From: Verticillium longisporum
Lineage: Eukaryota > Ascomycota > Sordariomycetes > Glomerellales > Plectosphaerellaceae
Reading direction: 5' to 3'
Assembly: GCA_019188255.1 (NCBI GenBank)
Contig: JAETXT010000004.1
Span: 1,922,001-1,986,000, forward strand
Length of the DNA: 64,000 bases
Numbering within the stretch: position 1 is the first letter of the stretch; each line of letters starts with the position of its first letter. A program made the position numbers and the translations under genes. Below the pieces are notes generated by a model. It was not told the DNA's origin, searched no databases, and was given only the letters and a program-made list of their open reading frames with translations. Positions 44,701 to 58,339 of this stretch are shown in pieces.

Positions 44701-47700
44701 TGGTGCGGTCCTCTGATACAGCGATGAGAACCAAGTGCAGGACAACCTGCAAGAAGGTCTCGATGCGCGTTCCTGGTACCGTCGGAGTGAACTTGGCGGC
44801 GACCAGGGGATACAGGAGCGAATAGTAGATGGTCTGCGCGAACATGCCGGCGCCGGTGAAGGCCGAGAGGTCCTTGAACAGGCCAGAGGGGATCGGTCGT
44901 AGCTTCGGCTCGTAGACAATCTCCTCAACGGTCTTGCCTGTCCTCCTGGCCATCTTTTTGCGGTAGGCCGTTTCTGACTCTTCTCTCTGGTTCTTGTTGT
45001 AATGGGCAATGTACGGGTCGAGATACTCAAGGTACTCGTCTTTGAGCTCGAACGTGCCCACATCAGAAACACCTTCAGGGGTTTGAAAGTTGTCATCTCA
45101 TCCAAGATTCGGTGGAAGTCCTCAAGCTCCTGGAACTTCTCCGGCAGCTTGTTGGAAATCTCGTTGAACGACAATGGCTTAAAGCAGAGCGTGTGGATAA
45201 TGTCGCGGCGAATGGCCAACGTGCCTGGGTTGGGCTCGTCTTCGACGGTAATCAGCGATGTCCGATCGCTCAGCAACACAATCAGCAGATGGATCATGTC
45301 TTCCACAACGTCCAGATGCTGATTGTCATCCTGCGCGTTGGGCTTCTGCTCGAAAAGGCCCTTCACCCACTTCTCCATGCCAAAACGGTCGATAATGGCG
45401 GTCAGCACACGATTCGGATCGCAAATGACCATAGCGGTCTGTAGCAGGAAGATATCACGGTGGTGTGACACATCGCGCTGGTTGACTCCGCGGTACGTCG
45501 CCGCTTGGTGTCGAAGACTGATGCCGTTGCGAACCCACATGTTGGCCTTGATCTGAGCCAACCAAGCACAAACTCGCAGCGGGTAGTCGATCGCAGCCAT
45601 AAGATGGTCCTCGGGGGTATTGTCACGCCTTGCAGTGCTCTTACGACCCATAGACTTGGGCTGGAGCAGCAGGTCCTGAGGGGTGAAACTCAGCAGCGCC
45701 CGCATGCTAGATGCGGGCAGCGACTTGCCGCACTCAATCAGCCACGACAGAGTGTAGTGCAGGGCATGATGCAGACTGATGGGGTCTTCCTCGACGGTAA
45801 ATTTGACGACATCGTACCTGGCTGACTCGTGGACAAACTCAAAGTCGCCCAGCGTCTTGAACTTGACTTCGTCCTTGATCTCGGCCTGCTTGAAGCGGTG
45901 ACGCTCGGCGCCAAGCGAGTTGAGGATAACCGTCTTGGCGGTCAGTCTGATGGCCCGGGCAACGTATTGAACCTCGTTCTCGGGAACGTTGCGGAACGAA
46001 TCAGCGAGCTGTTTAGCCAGCCTGTTGATCTCGCGTGTGACCAAGGAAGCTGTTATCCAGCTGTCCGTCTCGTATTCGACATGCTCACCCACCGCTCGAA
46101 CGTTGGGGCCGATACCCTGGTGGAGCTTGACCAGGTCCAGGAACTGAAGGAGGTAGCGTTCCTCGCAACGCAACTTCTCCTGCACATGGGGTGACCCAAA
46201 GAGGTACTTTAGGTCGAGATAGAAATGATACATGCGCCTGTTGGTAACTGACCCAGAATCAAATGCCAGGACCGCGTTGGAGGAAACGTCCCAGGGGTAG
46301 CCGACCTGCCTGGTCGTGAGGAATGTGTAGAGAATGGCGAGAAGGCTGGTCATGAAGTTGCCCCGTTCAACAATTTCCGCAGTGATACTCGGCGTAGTGA
46401 GCATCTGCAAGGATAGGTTGATGATGGAGTGGTCTGGCTCTCGGTCTCCAATGAGATAGAGCTGAGCCAGCGTTGTGTAAAGCCCGGCAAATCGAAGACC
46501 GAGGATGCGCTTAAACTCGGGTATCGAGACAACTGTCGAGATGTAGAGCGACCTCAAGTCGTTCCTCACCTTCTTCCACATTCGCAGATCAAACAAGATG
46601 AGCCAGTCCAAACGGACCCTCTGGAAGACGTCTTCGGCAGGAGGCATCTCGCCGCGGTCCATGTATCCCGGGGGCGTCTCGAGCCAATACCTGCCTGGCT
46701 TGGGCGATTGCGTTTTTTCCGTGTTGCCGGGCGTCTTGGGGATCTCGAGGTTCGCCTTGGCGTAGACAGCCGGGGCAATGAGGGGGTCCGCCGTGTCGGA
46801 ATCTGAGGGGGTGTTGTCGCGCTCTCTGTTCGCGCGGCGCGCGGCTTGAGCTGGGGGCGGCGGCGGTGGAGGATACCCAGCCATGGTGGCCTCGTCTTCT
46901 TCCAAAGCCTGGTCTGACCCTCGCCAGTCGATGCCCATTTCTCCAGGATCCGGCCTCACATCAACCATCATGACGTCGTCATCGCCCCCGTCGCCTCCAT
47001 CGCTGGACGGCGGCCCGCCTTCTTCGCGGCCCATGTCTGTGTCGTCTTCGTCGGTAAGCTCACCGTCGTCATCATCGTCCTGCTGGCCGGGAATGCCTCG
47101 CATCTGCAGCATCTGCAGGACAAAGTGGTGGGCCATGGCGCTCTGCATCTCAGCCTGCCTGAACAGCTTCTCCTCGTCGTAAATGCCGCTCTTTCCCACG
47201 ACAGCATGCGTCCCAGGGCTGCCCTTGCGCCACGGCTTCATCATCTCCTGGCAAACGAGCTGGCGGAGAATGTGGTGGTCGTTTCCGACGCTGCATCCAG
47301 AAATGTCGCTCAACCAGTCGATGAGGGTGCCGCACATTTGCTCGCGGAAGGTGTCCCTCGAAGAGCGAATCGTCACCGTGACCTTGATCTCCTCCAGCTT
47401 CTTCGCCATCTCGAGCAGCCGGTCGAGGTCGTCGAGGTGGTTGAGGATGCTCCGTCCCAAAAAGTCCGTCTCGGTGGCGCGTGTCAGGCCCACGGCCTCG
47501 GTCGTCCGGCACGCTCTGGCGACCTGCTTCTGCACGTCCTCGACCGTGTGCTTCTCGTCGTTCCACAGGACCAGGGCAAACTCGGTGTTGCCGACGGGCC
47601 CCTCGCCGTATGCCTCGGGAGACAGCCTCGACAGGAGCTCGTCCTGCCGTATGGTCTCGGCCGACTTGGCCTGGCGCAGCTGCTCGGGCGAACAGGAGAT

Positions 47701-48285
47701 GACGTCGCAGATGTAGTCAAAGACGCGGCCAATGGTCATCTGCATGCTCTGCACCAGGTCCTCCGGCAGCCCCACGGGCTGCTTGCCCTTGTCCTCGCGG
47801 CTCTCGGTGGCCTTCTCGGAGTGGATGGTGCAGAAGAGGGGCCGGCGCCAGGCCTCGTCGTCTCCGCAGTCGCAGCAGCCGCTGTTGCCGACGGAGATGG
47901 ATATGCGGACCATGTGGCCCTGGTGGTCGGTCGAGTCGAAGCAGCGGCTGCAGAGCACGCACGTCTCGTCGGTGCTGCAGGTGCGGCACGAGTACGAGGC
48001 CTCGCCGGGCTTGAAGATGTGGCCGCACCGCTTGCCGCGGGCGGCTTCTGTGTACTCGGCGCCCTCGACGGCGCCCTGGGCATCGCGGAGCTTCATGTCG
48101 TGGGAGGGGCGGCCCTGGGGGAAGAGGAGGCCCATGTAGCGCTCGCCGCCGGCCAGGGACCAGAAGAGGCTCTCGAGGAGGTCACTGGGGGCGGACCCTT
48201 CATAGCGGTAGTTGTGGCGGGCCGGCAGATCGCGAAGGAATTCGCAGAGCTGGCGCTCTTGTGTGGTGGTTGGGGGCTCCATCAT
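41740..48285 (-). CDS. UBR1: E3 ubiquitin ligase UBR1, N-recognin (three frameshifts)
   Basis: Recognises N-degrons and ubiquitinates their carriers. Starts at ATG 48285. Domains in order: UBR box at residues about 85-160 (CGHIFKPGE, CSTDETCVLC, GCCDCGDDEAW, CTIHS); ClpS-like domain at about 235-330 (FALVLWNDEKHTVEDV); acidic linker; large helical middle; RING at about 1355-1500 (CILCQEDTDD, IGCGHMMHFSCF, FVCPLCKALGN); and the C-terminal UAIN region (CLLCGDVFCGQ). One intron (42127-42008, 120 nt) precedes the last exon, which reads CQKNIGLFLNIRKCCIFYLF and ends in GGWETI at 41740. One base is lost at each of three CCCC runs (coding strand), near 45078-45081, 44540-44543 and 43004-43007. The frame resumes with family sequence each time. 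Repaired length is about 2142 residues (yeast 1950). Confidence 0.92.
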
Positions 48286-49012
48286 GAGGATGATCGCATG
48301 GTCGGTCTGGAGACGAGAAAGGCAAAAGCGTGGAAAGATCCACCGGTCGGGAAATGGATCGTCAAACTCGTGGTGAACTGCAGCAGCGGTCGGGTATCGT
48401 AGGAGTAAGTTCGCGAGCTGTAGCTGGGGAGGGGGGAGTTTTGTTGGTCAGCACTTTGGACTGTTGTGAAGCTGGTGGCGGAAAGTGACGAGTCCTCACA
48501 GAAATCCGGTACTGGGCAGAAGAATACTGATGATCCTTCCTTTGGGAGAATAAAATCAATGGCCGAGTGATTCCAAAATGCGCGATGGGCCGTCTCACCA
48601 GAACTTGCGGGTGAAGGCGTGTCGTGCTTGTGTCAAAAGCTCAAGCACGCTTCTATGCGCTATGGTGCAGGTGCAGGTGCTGGAGGTGGCGGTCGGAGGA
48701 GGGAGGCGGGGGGCTTCCACCGGTTACATCAGCGGGGGTCAACGCCAGGCCGCCATGACGAGGACGTGCCTCCTAGACAGTTGTCCAGGACATGGGGCAC
48801 CATATGATTCACGTCACTGGGAATGGCCACATGGCATATGCATCATCGGGGAGAGCAAGTGTATCACAGGATGGCTAGCACCATGGTTTTCATTCAGAGG
48901 CAGCTCCGCCTCGCGAGAAACATTCCTCGGCAGCGTCTCTCTGGGGCACTCCCTCCATGAACCCTCAACAAGTCTAACAGATAGGACAAACTCAAAAGCG
49001 GACAAAGTCAAC
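48286..49012. other. UBR1 upstream region
   Basis: Promoter of UBR1 and 3' flank of the next minus-strand gene. No gene seen. Confidence 0.5.
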
Positions 49013-50257
49013 TCACTCCAACGCCCCCATCATCTCCACGCCCATGTCGTCGCCGAGCCAAGCGCACAAGTTCCTCCCCGCCGTCAAAACCCGCATGGGC
49101 TCCATCTCCTCGCCCTTGTCTCCCTCGGCGATCGTCTCCGCCCATTCCAACAGCTGGCCCATGTTCTCCAGCGCCATCCTCTCCGAACGCAGCACGTAGA
49201 GCCTGTCCCGCATCGCCTGCTTCCACAACGCCGTCGAGATCCGACTGATGTTGCCCAGCAGCGAGCCCGTGGGCCTCTCGCCCGTCGAGCTGCGGCGGCG
49301 GCCGTGGCCGTGGCCGTGGCCGTGGCCGTGCTCGCCGTCGCTGTCCTGCCTGGGCGGGACGTAGGGCACCCAGCGGCTGCCGCGGGGCGACGACGAGGGG
49401 CGCTGCGGACGGTGTCTGCTGACGCCGCCGCTGCCGCCGCCGCGGAGCCGCCAGTTGGCGCGGCGTTCGCTGAGGTAGGATTCCGTGGCGAGGAGGCAAA
49501 TGGCGTGGACGTCGCTGGCCGGGTTGCTGGAGCTGGCGTTGTCGATGCTGACGGTCGTTGTACTGCAACTGAGGCGGCCGTCGCGACGGTGGGCTTCATC
49601 CGAGGGGAGCACTGTTGCGGCGGCCATGTTCGACGCGATGCTCATGGGCGAAGGGGCTTGGTGAGTCTTGTGCATGTGCTCGTTCATGTTGATGTGCATC
49701 ATTGGAGGCTGGTATGGATCATTGTGATGGCTGTGTGGTGGACAGAAGGGTTGCGCGGCGGCGGCAGGTACCTGCTTGGATCCCTCGGATTGGCCTTGGA
49801 AGCCCAGCTCGTGGGTTGCTTCGTTCGTTGTTGCTGTCCAGATGGGGAACGGGCTTGGTTCGTTGGGTCCCTGGCATGTGGTGTATGGGACGCCGATGTT
49901 TATATCTTCGCCCTGACCGTCCAGAACTTGTCCGCGAGGATATTGTCCTAATATCCTGCTCAGGGAATACGCCTTGAGTGGTGCGTTGGCGGGTGGCACC
50001 GATGGGAGATGGTCACCAAAGCTATCATAAGCATGCGTGTTCATCATGGGCGTCACGGACGGACGCTCGTAGATGAAATCGCTTGGTGATCTCTGTTGGC
50101 TCATGTCGCGGTCGTAAATCTGCGCAAGGTCATTGAGGACATGAAGAGAGGAGAGCTTGGTCGGTGTATAAATGCCATCCATATACAATGAACCGGTCAT
50201 GGGTCCATGCGACACCGTTTCAGCAGATCTAGAAGAAGCATGCACAATCATTGACAA
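49013..50257 (-). CDS. Hypothetical protein with Gly-His repeat
   Basis: Uninterrupted frame of 414 residues that I do not recognise. The first two thirds are low-complexity with many Met, Ser, Pro and His. A better-ordered C-terminal third follows: an alpha-helical stretch SDVHAICLLATESYLSERRANWRLR, then an Arg/Ser-rich linker with HGHGHGHGHG, then NISRISTALWKQAMRDRLYVLRSERMALENMGQLLEWAETIAEG, likely helical. Amphipathic helices at the end and steady coding bias suggest a real fungal-specific gene, possibly nuclear. No zinc cluster, signal peptide or membrane segment. The GGCCGT repeat at about 49300-49330 encodes the Gly-His run. The intact frame, next to several damaged ones, supports that it is coding but does not prove it. 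Confidence 0.55.
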   Translation of the reverse strand: MSMIVHASSRSAETVSHGPMTGSLYMDGIYTPTKLSSLHVLNDLAQIYDRDMSQQRSPSDFIYERPSVTPMMNTHAYDSFGDHLPSVPPANAPLKAYSLSRILGQYPRGQVLDGQGEDINIGVPYTTCQGPNEPSPFPIWTATTNEATHELGFQGQSEGSKQVPAAAAQPFCPPHSHHNDPYQPPMMHINMNEHMHKTHQAPSPMSIASNMAAATVLPSDEAHRRDGRLSCSTTTVSIDNASSSNPASDVHAICLLATESYLSERRANWRLRGGGSGGVSRHRPQRPSSSPRGSRWVPYVPPRQDSDGEHGHGHGHGHGRRRSSTGERPTGSLLGNISRISTALWKQAMRDRLYVLRSERMALENMGQLLEWAETIAEGDKGEEMEPMRVLTAGRNLCAWLGDDMGVEMMGALE

Positions 50258-50359
50258 CGCATTAGGCAGCTCAGAGAAGCAGTGCAGCTTGTGGGCGTCT
50301 GATACTGGAACGGTTTCCCTGAAACATCAAAGGCTTTCATTGCTAACTAGATAGCTAGT

Positions 50360-51582
50360 CTAGATTGACCAGATGACAATCCTTCCATCGACGCCAGTGG
50401 CTGCATGGCAGGTCAGTAATCATTGACACTGTGAAACAAGAAACAGAGAACTCCTTCAAAGAGCACTTACAGCTAATCTTGGTGACGGTGCCACCAGAAG
50501 CTTCGTAGGGACGAATGGTCGAAATGGTGTTCTGGTGAACCGTCTTGAGCTTGGTATCGTCCTGAGTCTTGCCCTTGAGATCCATCTGCCTGAACATGTT
50601 GAGGGCAGACTCTTCACGCGCCTCGCCAAGGCCAGGACGGCCCTTGGACTCCAGGCTGCCCGCCAGCTGCCAGCTGCTCTCGCTTCCCTTGAAGCGAAAC
50701 GCCTCGCAGTCGTAGCCAGCAGCGATGATCTCGTCCTCGGAACTCCACAGGAGGCTCATGAAGGGAAGGAGCTGGGTCGCAATGTTGAGAACAGCCTTGG
50801 GCGGCTGGTCGGCGCCGTTGGGGTAGACAACCGTGATGCTGCTGTCATGGGCGGTGAAGGCAAGGGCATCTCCGCTGGGCGAGAAGGCAACAGAGTGAAC
50901 CCAGCCTGCAGAGTTGTTGAGGTACTCTCCGCAGACAGTGTTGAAGGGAAGCCTCTCGCCCCAGACGCTGGGCTCGGGCCTGGCGCTGTTGCGCTTGATA
51001 AAGGCAGAGAAGACACGAGCGTGGGGATCCGCAGATCCGGCGGCGTGGGGTACCGAGGTGGGGTGCCATGCGACCGAAGTGGGGGGGCTGCGGAGGGGAT
51101 TCTTCAGGTGCTTCGACACCCACCAGTCGTTTTCCTCCTCAAAGTAGCAAACGGCAATGAGGCGGTCGCCGGAACCGACGGCGAACTTGGTCTCGTCGGG
51201 CGACCAGCGGACGAAGGTCGCGGCGCGGCTGATGCGCAGAAGCACAAGCGTCGGCTTGTAGCCGGAGGGGGAGGGCTCCCAGACGAGGGCATTACGATCT
51301 AGAAAGGACGTCAGCGTCATGTTGGACCCTGGTGTGGGGGGTAGCTGATTGTCGCTGACCTTGCGAACAGGTGACGATGCGACCGCTGTTGGGGGCGATG
51401 TCAACGCTGGTGACCCTCTTGTCGTGGCCCTTCAGCTCATCCTTCAGCTTGAAAGCATTGCCTGCCTTTCCGTAGAGTTCAACAGTCGAGTCGCGGGCGA
51501 TGGCAAGAGTCGAGCGGTCAGCCGAGAAGGAGTGGTCGGCAATGGGGTTGTGGAAGAGATGGTGGATCTCGGGAGCAGCCAT
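50360..51582 (-). CDS. ARC40: Arp2/3 complex subunit 1 (ARPC1/ARC40)
   Basis: WD40 subunit of the actin-nucleating Arp2/3 complex, acting at cortical actin patches during endocytosis. Three exons: 51582-51360, 51298-50471 and 50400-50360. Introns of 61 nt (GTCAGC to CTAG) and 70 nt (GTAAGT to GCAG). The spliced frame is intact: 363 residues, the usual length. Landmarks: MAAPEIHHLFHNPIADHSFS at the N-terminus, LKGHDKRVTSVDIAP, DRNALVWEP, FVRWSPDETKFAVGSGDRLI, HPTSVPHAAGSADPHARVFSAF and the C-terminal TGVDGRIVIWSI. The tiny last exon (41 nt) encodes the end of the final propeller blade and would be missed by simple gene calling. Divergent from the U2B'' gene, 456 bp away. Confidence 0.93.
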
Positions 51583-52038
51583 GATGATCGATGTCGGTGC
51601 GGTAGGAGTAGCTCTCTACTACCACTGCGTATGTTCAGGGAGGGCGAGAAATGGTGGAGGAGGAATTCGGACGGTGATGATGGAGGCTGGGTTCCCAGAT
51701 ACGGTAGTGTTCAATGCTGCCAGAACATGGACACCACAAGTCAAGCTTGGTGGGGCTGCGCCGCTGAGGGGTTGCGTAGCTCAAGGCGCTAGCCGCACCC
51801 TGGGAGTCAAGGTTAGCCTCGAGTTGAGCTGGGGTCGGATGCTGACTTCGATTGGCGCCGCCGAAGGGGCATGGGATTTCTCTTCACCGCGAACTTTCGA
51901 CAGCCTCGCGCAACACCCAGAAGCAAACGACCACGACGACGCACCGCGTGACAACGCATCAAGAACAATCGCAGTATTCGACGGACAAATTTCTTCTTGT
52001 CTAGAGAACTCGCGCTAGCTCGTCCGCCATCCACCGCC
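51583..52038. other. Divergent promoter, ARPC1 and U2B''
   Basis: 456 bp shared upstream region. No element recognised. Confidence 0.5.
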
Positions 52039-52744
52039 ATGGCTGCCGTTGCCCCTCCCCGCGGTCTTCCGCCCAATGCCTCCCTCCCCACCAAGGTGAC
52101 CCCGATCGCACCTAACCAGACGTATGCTGAAGCTCTCAGATAGGCACCACAACGGCTCGCTGACACCAAGCAGACTCTACGTCACGAACCTCCCTTCAGC
52201 AAAGATCCAGAAACCCGACCTGCGCACCGAATTGTACCTGCTCTTCTCGACCTACGGCCCTGTTCTCGACATTGTCGCGATGAAGACCATGAAGATGCGC
52301 GGCCAGGCGCACATTACCTACCGCGATATTCAGACAGCGACACAGGCCATGAGGTCGCTGGAGGGATTCGAGTTCCTCGGTCGCCCACTCGTACGTTCAC
52401 TCATGCTGGAATCACACACTTCCCCGGGGTAGCCCCGTACTGACGTTGTTCCTACACAGAGAATCCAGTACGCCAAGAGCAAGTCGGACTTCATCGCCAG
52501 GCTCGACCCTAACTTTGAGCTGCCCAAGACGGGCGCCGCCAAGGTTGAGGTCATATCACTGCAGCAGAGCATCTTCAACGCGCCAGCGCCAGGGACCGCT
52601 GCGAAGCCGGCGCCCGCCGCGGACACAACCATGGAGGATGCGCGGTCCGAGGGCGGCCGGGGGCAGAAGAGGACAAGAGACCAGGAGGAAGAGGAGGAGA
52701 GTGATGATGACGGCGACGTGGCCATGGAGGAGGACAGCGACTGA
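52039..52744 (+). CDS. U2 snRNP protein B'' (U1A/U2B'' family)
   Basis: Spliceosomal RNA-binding protein of the U2 snRNP. Three exons: 52039-52121, 52174-52390 and 52460-52744. The introns (52 and 69 nt) use GTATGC/GCAG and GTACGT/ACAG. Spliced frame of 194 residues, intact. One RRM: RNP2 is LYVTNL and RNP1 is RGQAHITY, with AMRSLEGFEFLGRPLRIQYAKSKSD at the end of the fold, a signature of the U1A/U2B'' family. The first intron falls just before the RNP2 strand. The tail is acidic (EEEEESDDDGDVAMEEDSD). Ends 103 bp from the ATG10 3' end, tail to tail. Confidence 0.92.
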
Positions 52745-52847
52745 TTGGGTTTTTCGTGCTTGACAAATTGGATGATGAGCGCCACGGAAAGGAGGGTGGC
52801 GCCTAGGGAGAAGAAGTAGAAGCGGAAGAAAAGGCTTTATGGAAGCT

Positions 52848-53749
52848 CTATGGGAAGTCCCACGACGGACGGGCTACCTCGGCCATCTCTTTGGGCACCC
52901 AGAGCCCGACGCACCCGCCGACCAACCCGAGCCAAGCCATCAGGTAGTTCTCCTTGGAGCACTCGAACCCGGCCATGGCATCGCCGAGCAGGCAAGGGTG
53001 GACGTAGAAGGATGGGACCCCCGTGAGGGGATGATGCTGCCGGACCTTGTCAGCAGAAATATAGGCATGGCGAAATAGAGTGCCGCCAATCGACACAATT
53101 CAAAGCCTCTTTCTCGGTTGAAAGTATAACTCACATCGCATGAGATGCCGCCGATGGGCCCTGTGCCGCGTAGGGCGCTTTTATACTGGTCGGGTACCAG
53201 CCTCCTGAAGACCGTGTCGATGTTGAATGGGGGCTCGTCCGCCGGCAACCCGTGCAGCGTGAACCAGAGACAAGGCATCTGATATGTGGGGTGAAGGTGA
53301 ATCTCGTAGACAACATGTCCCGAATCGGGCGGTGCTCGCTTCTTAGGCATGGCGGCCTACTCGTGATTAGCCACGGGACACGCCCACGCCCCGAGGGACT
53401 CGCAGTGATGTACCTCATCCGACTCTTCGGCATCCATCATGGCATGGTCGAGCTCCAGCGCGTGAGACTCTGGTTTCGCCTGGCTGCCAAAGGAGAAGCC
53501 GTCCAAGAACGACGACAGGTCGTCAGGGTCCAGGGTTGCTTCAAGGGGTCGAATAATTTGGATATAAGTGGTGCAGTCGGCGCCCAGGCCGAAGGCTATG
53601 TCAAAGGCGCTGAAGACTCTCATCTTCCATCTTCGACGAAGGGGGCCCAATGTTGCCTGGACATAACGGTTATCGAAATGATGGCAGACTTCGGCGAACT
53701 CGTCTCTGGTCAAATTGGGAAAATTCTTGAGGTTGGAGGAAGAAGCCAT
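52848..53749 (-). CDS. ATG10: Autophagy E2-like enzyme ATG10
   Basis: E2-like enzyme that conjugates ATG12 to ATG5. Three exons: 53749-53414, 53356-53135 and 53036-52848. The introns (57 nt with GTACAT/GAGTAG and branch GGCTAAT; 98 nt with GTGAGT/GCAG) remove the apparent stops. Spliced frame of 248 residues. Motifs: FPNLTRDEFAEVCHHF and LGPLRRRWKM at the start; VVYEIHLHPTYQMPCLWFTLHG; GISCD-HHPLTGVPSFYVHPC, where the Cys after His-Pro is the catalytic thiol; then the C-terminal WLGLVGGCVGLWVP. An upstream in-frame ATG at 53794 would add 15 residues. No frameshift, one of the undamaged genes. Confidence 0.9.
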
Positions 53750-54793
53750 GGTACAGACATTTCGGGAACTATCACGATCTGAATGCTGGTTCAAACGTCC
53801 CGCTTGTTCTCAGGGATGTGCGGAGTTTCTTGGTTGAGATCAACTGATATGGAAAGGCATTCATCGTGCATGGTCAGATGGGGTCATGACCAGCTGGAAG
53901 TCCGACTGTCATTGGCTGACTAAATCACGATAGAGAGGTTGACTTTAGGCCTCATCTGGGAAAATGGGCAACAAGATTGTCGTTTTGAGAAGCTGGTATT
54001 GCATCTAACAAAAACGTGTTTGTCATCTTGACATCTCCGACCTCTGCGTCTCGTTCGCTAACTGACATCTCATGCTGACGTGGAGGAAAGGGAGGCTTTC
54101 TATGGTGAAGAGGTTGGAAGCATCCACTATGACAGAAAGGATGAATGCAGGTATCTGAACTTGCCACCACATGCAGCTTGCCCTGAGATCTATGCCTTTG
54201 GAAAATACTCCCGTTCAAGACCAGCGATATGAAGAATATTCGTCGTCGAAGATGGCCACTTTAGGGAAACCCGGCGCCTGCCTGGTGGTACATGTATGTC
54301 GTCAGGGGGGTGCACACTAACACCGCCCCTTCTGAGTGTCCTCTTCAAGGGTCCCAGCAAAGGTATACCAGGAGTAGCCCCAGCGCGTCCTTTCATTCGC
54401 TGGGCTGCAAGCCCACCAGCTTGGCGATGACCCTGTCTCGTGAGCTCCAGCTTTCAGGCTTCCCTTGACTAACGAAGAACTGTCTCGCATTTTTGTCTTT
54501 CCCACTTTAAGGTCTGCATCAATTGATACACAGACGACGCAAAGCCGACATCGCGAACTTCTTACCCGTACATGTTCTCTACAACAACCTGCGCCATGCC
54601 ACAAACCCCCTTCTGAGAACGTCCGAGACCACGTCAAACCACACGACACACCCCCAGGCCACGGCCCACACATCACCAAGGACAGGTAGTGGTGTGGGGA
54701 CCGCCGTGCTGCTCGCATACGGCAGAGAGACCAGGAAGGCCACGACATACATTATACCATCGCCTTCTTAATCCCCTTTGGGTCGACGGCATC
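53750..54793. other. Divergent promoter, ATG10 and alpha-mannosidase
   Basis: 1 kb head-to-head region. No gene recognised; CA-rich at about 54530-54680. Confidence 0.5.
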
Positions 54794-56907
<2,114 letters not shown>

Positions 56908-57123
56908 GAGGGGAGGCGATGAGACGAGGGGCATAACGCCAGGAGACATGTGTATCAGAGTACGATAGGGTGGTGACGCTAAATGTTGCAACGGCCGAAA
57001 AGTACATACGGACATAAACTGCATCTAGTCTGGTATGATACATGCACGCGTGAGCTTTTTCGTTTATGGGGTTTTCTAGAACATCTTTTCTTTTTTGAGA
57101 TCGGCTGTATCTCCGAAGTTATA

Positions 57124-57154
57124 CCTAGGCAAGCGGTTTACAAAAAAAATAGCC
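57124..57154. repeat. Left terminal inverted repeat of the transposon
   Basis: Matches the right end in inverted orientation with one extra G and a few G-to-A differences. Confidence 0.85.
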
Positions 57155-58308
57155 TATATTAAATCCCTCACCTTATAATAACCTACGAAATAGCCGAACA
57201 ACCCTATCACTAGACGCCTACGAAATCCAGGATCCTAGGGGCTATTAAATATATAGAACGGTATAAGATTCCCTATTTTAAAATACGTCTCTTTAAATTA
57301 AATAGAGTTCTAGCTCGTACTAGAAATCGGATCCTTAAAGAATACCACGACCGACGCTTCTATAACGACCCCTAGAGACTAGATACCCGTAGCCGCCTAA
57401 GATCCTTTACGCTTAAGGACCTAGAGCTTATAGAGTAGTTAATCTAGAAGGCTAGATTTAAGGCCCGTACCCTTAATTAGTAGACCCTAGCCTACGAGGC
57501 TAGCGTCTATATTACTTACTATTAATAGATTATCTAGAGATCCCTTAAGACCTTTAAGTATAGGAAGTATATCGTTTACGATAAGTAATAGGTATCTCTA
57601 GTAATCGCTAAATAGCGCCTCTAAGCTATAGAGAAAGCCCTAGCTCTTCGCCCTACTCTAGAGGACTAGAGAGATATCCGTTTTAGCGACGAGGTTCATT
57701 TTAGCCTTAAGCTAGAGGGTAAGGCTCGGATACTCCGGAAGCTAAGCGAGCGCTATTACCCTAACTATATCTAAGAGCGCGTAGAGCCTGAGCTAAAGTA
57801 TAAGAAGAGACTCTATATTTAGGCAGCTATTAGGTACGATTTCGTATCTAACCTAGTCTTCTACGAGGTCCCCGGGAATAGTAATAGGAAGATAAGCTAG
57901 TAGGTCTATCGGGACTAGATTCTAGAGGCTTAGGTTAAGCCCTAGCTCTAAATAAGCTATTAGTTTATCTTAGAGGAAGATAGAGACTCTAGCTATAGGC
58001 TTAGTAGAGGGCCTAATATCTATAGGACCTGGAAGGAAGAGCAGGGCCTACGATATTACTTTAATACGCTAACGTTACTAGATCTCTCGCCTATAGAGAA
58101 CGCCTAGAGGATCCCTAAGTAGAATATCAGGAAGCACGCTATATAGGATATAGAAGACCTTAAGGCTTTAGCTATAGAGGCCTAGGTAGAGCTTTAAGCC
58201 TATCTAGAGCGTATTAATAGGTGGATTGATTTAATGCCCTAACGGATAAAGGATATGGTGGAAATGGGGGGGCGGATAACTGGGTGGTAATGGTGAGGAA
58301 TTTAATAT

Positions 58309-58339
58309 GGGCCATTTTTTTTGCAAACCGCTTGCTAGG
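58309..58339. repeat. Right terminal inverted repeat of the transposon
   Basis: Reads GGCCATTTTTTTTGCAAACC then CGCTTGCTAGG, the inverse of the left end; followed by TA. Confidence 0.85.

Larger units (their letters stand above)
57124..58339 (+). mobile_element. RIP-degraded Tc1/mariner-like DNA transposon with TIRs
   Basis: A 1216-bp AT-rich block bounded by inverted repeats of about 31 bp. The left end reads CCTAGGCAAGCGGTTTACAA and the right end, inverted, CCTAGCAAGCGGTTTGCAA. Both are flanked by TA (57122-57123 and 58340-58341), the Tc1/mariner target-site duplication. Inside, the + strand can be read as a transposase riddled with TAG/TAA codons. DDE-like landmarks survive: FSDEVHFSL around 57690, and DLSPIENA around 58081-58109, close to the DxxPIE(N) motif. 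Nearly all stops are TAG, as expected when TGG and CAG are hit by RIP. TIR differences (GCA to ACA, TGG to TAG) are also RIP-like. Length and single frame fit a pogo/Fot1-like or Tc1-like unit. Not functional. Confidence 0.85.

Noticed and set aside
12414..48285. Programmed -1 ribosomal frameshifting as an explanation of the broken genes
   Set aside because: Up to three sites per gene in many unrelated housekeeping genes, without slippery heptamers or evident downstream structures; sequence error is far simpler.
47125..48402. 425-codon open frame on the + strand
   Set aside because: Antisense shadow of the UBR box region of UBR1, with no recognisable motif.
48578..49951. 457-codon open frame on the + strand
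   Set aside because: Overlaps the orphan minus-strand gene and UBR1 promoter; repeats of Val/Ala/Gly without a domain. The minus frame has better-looking helices.
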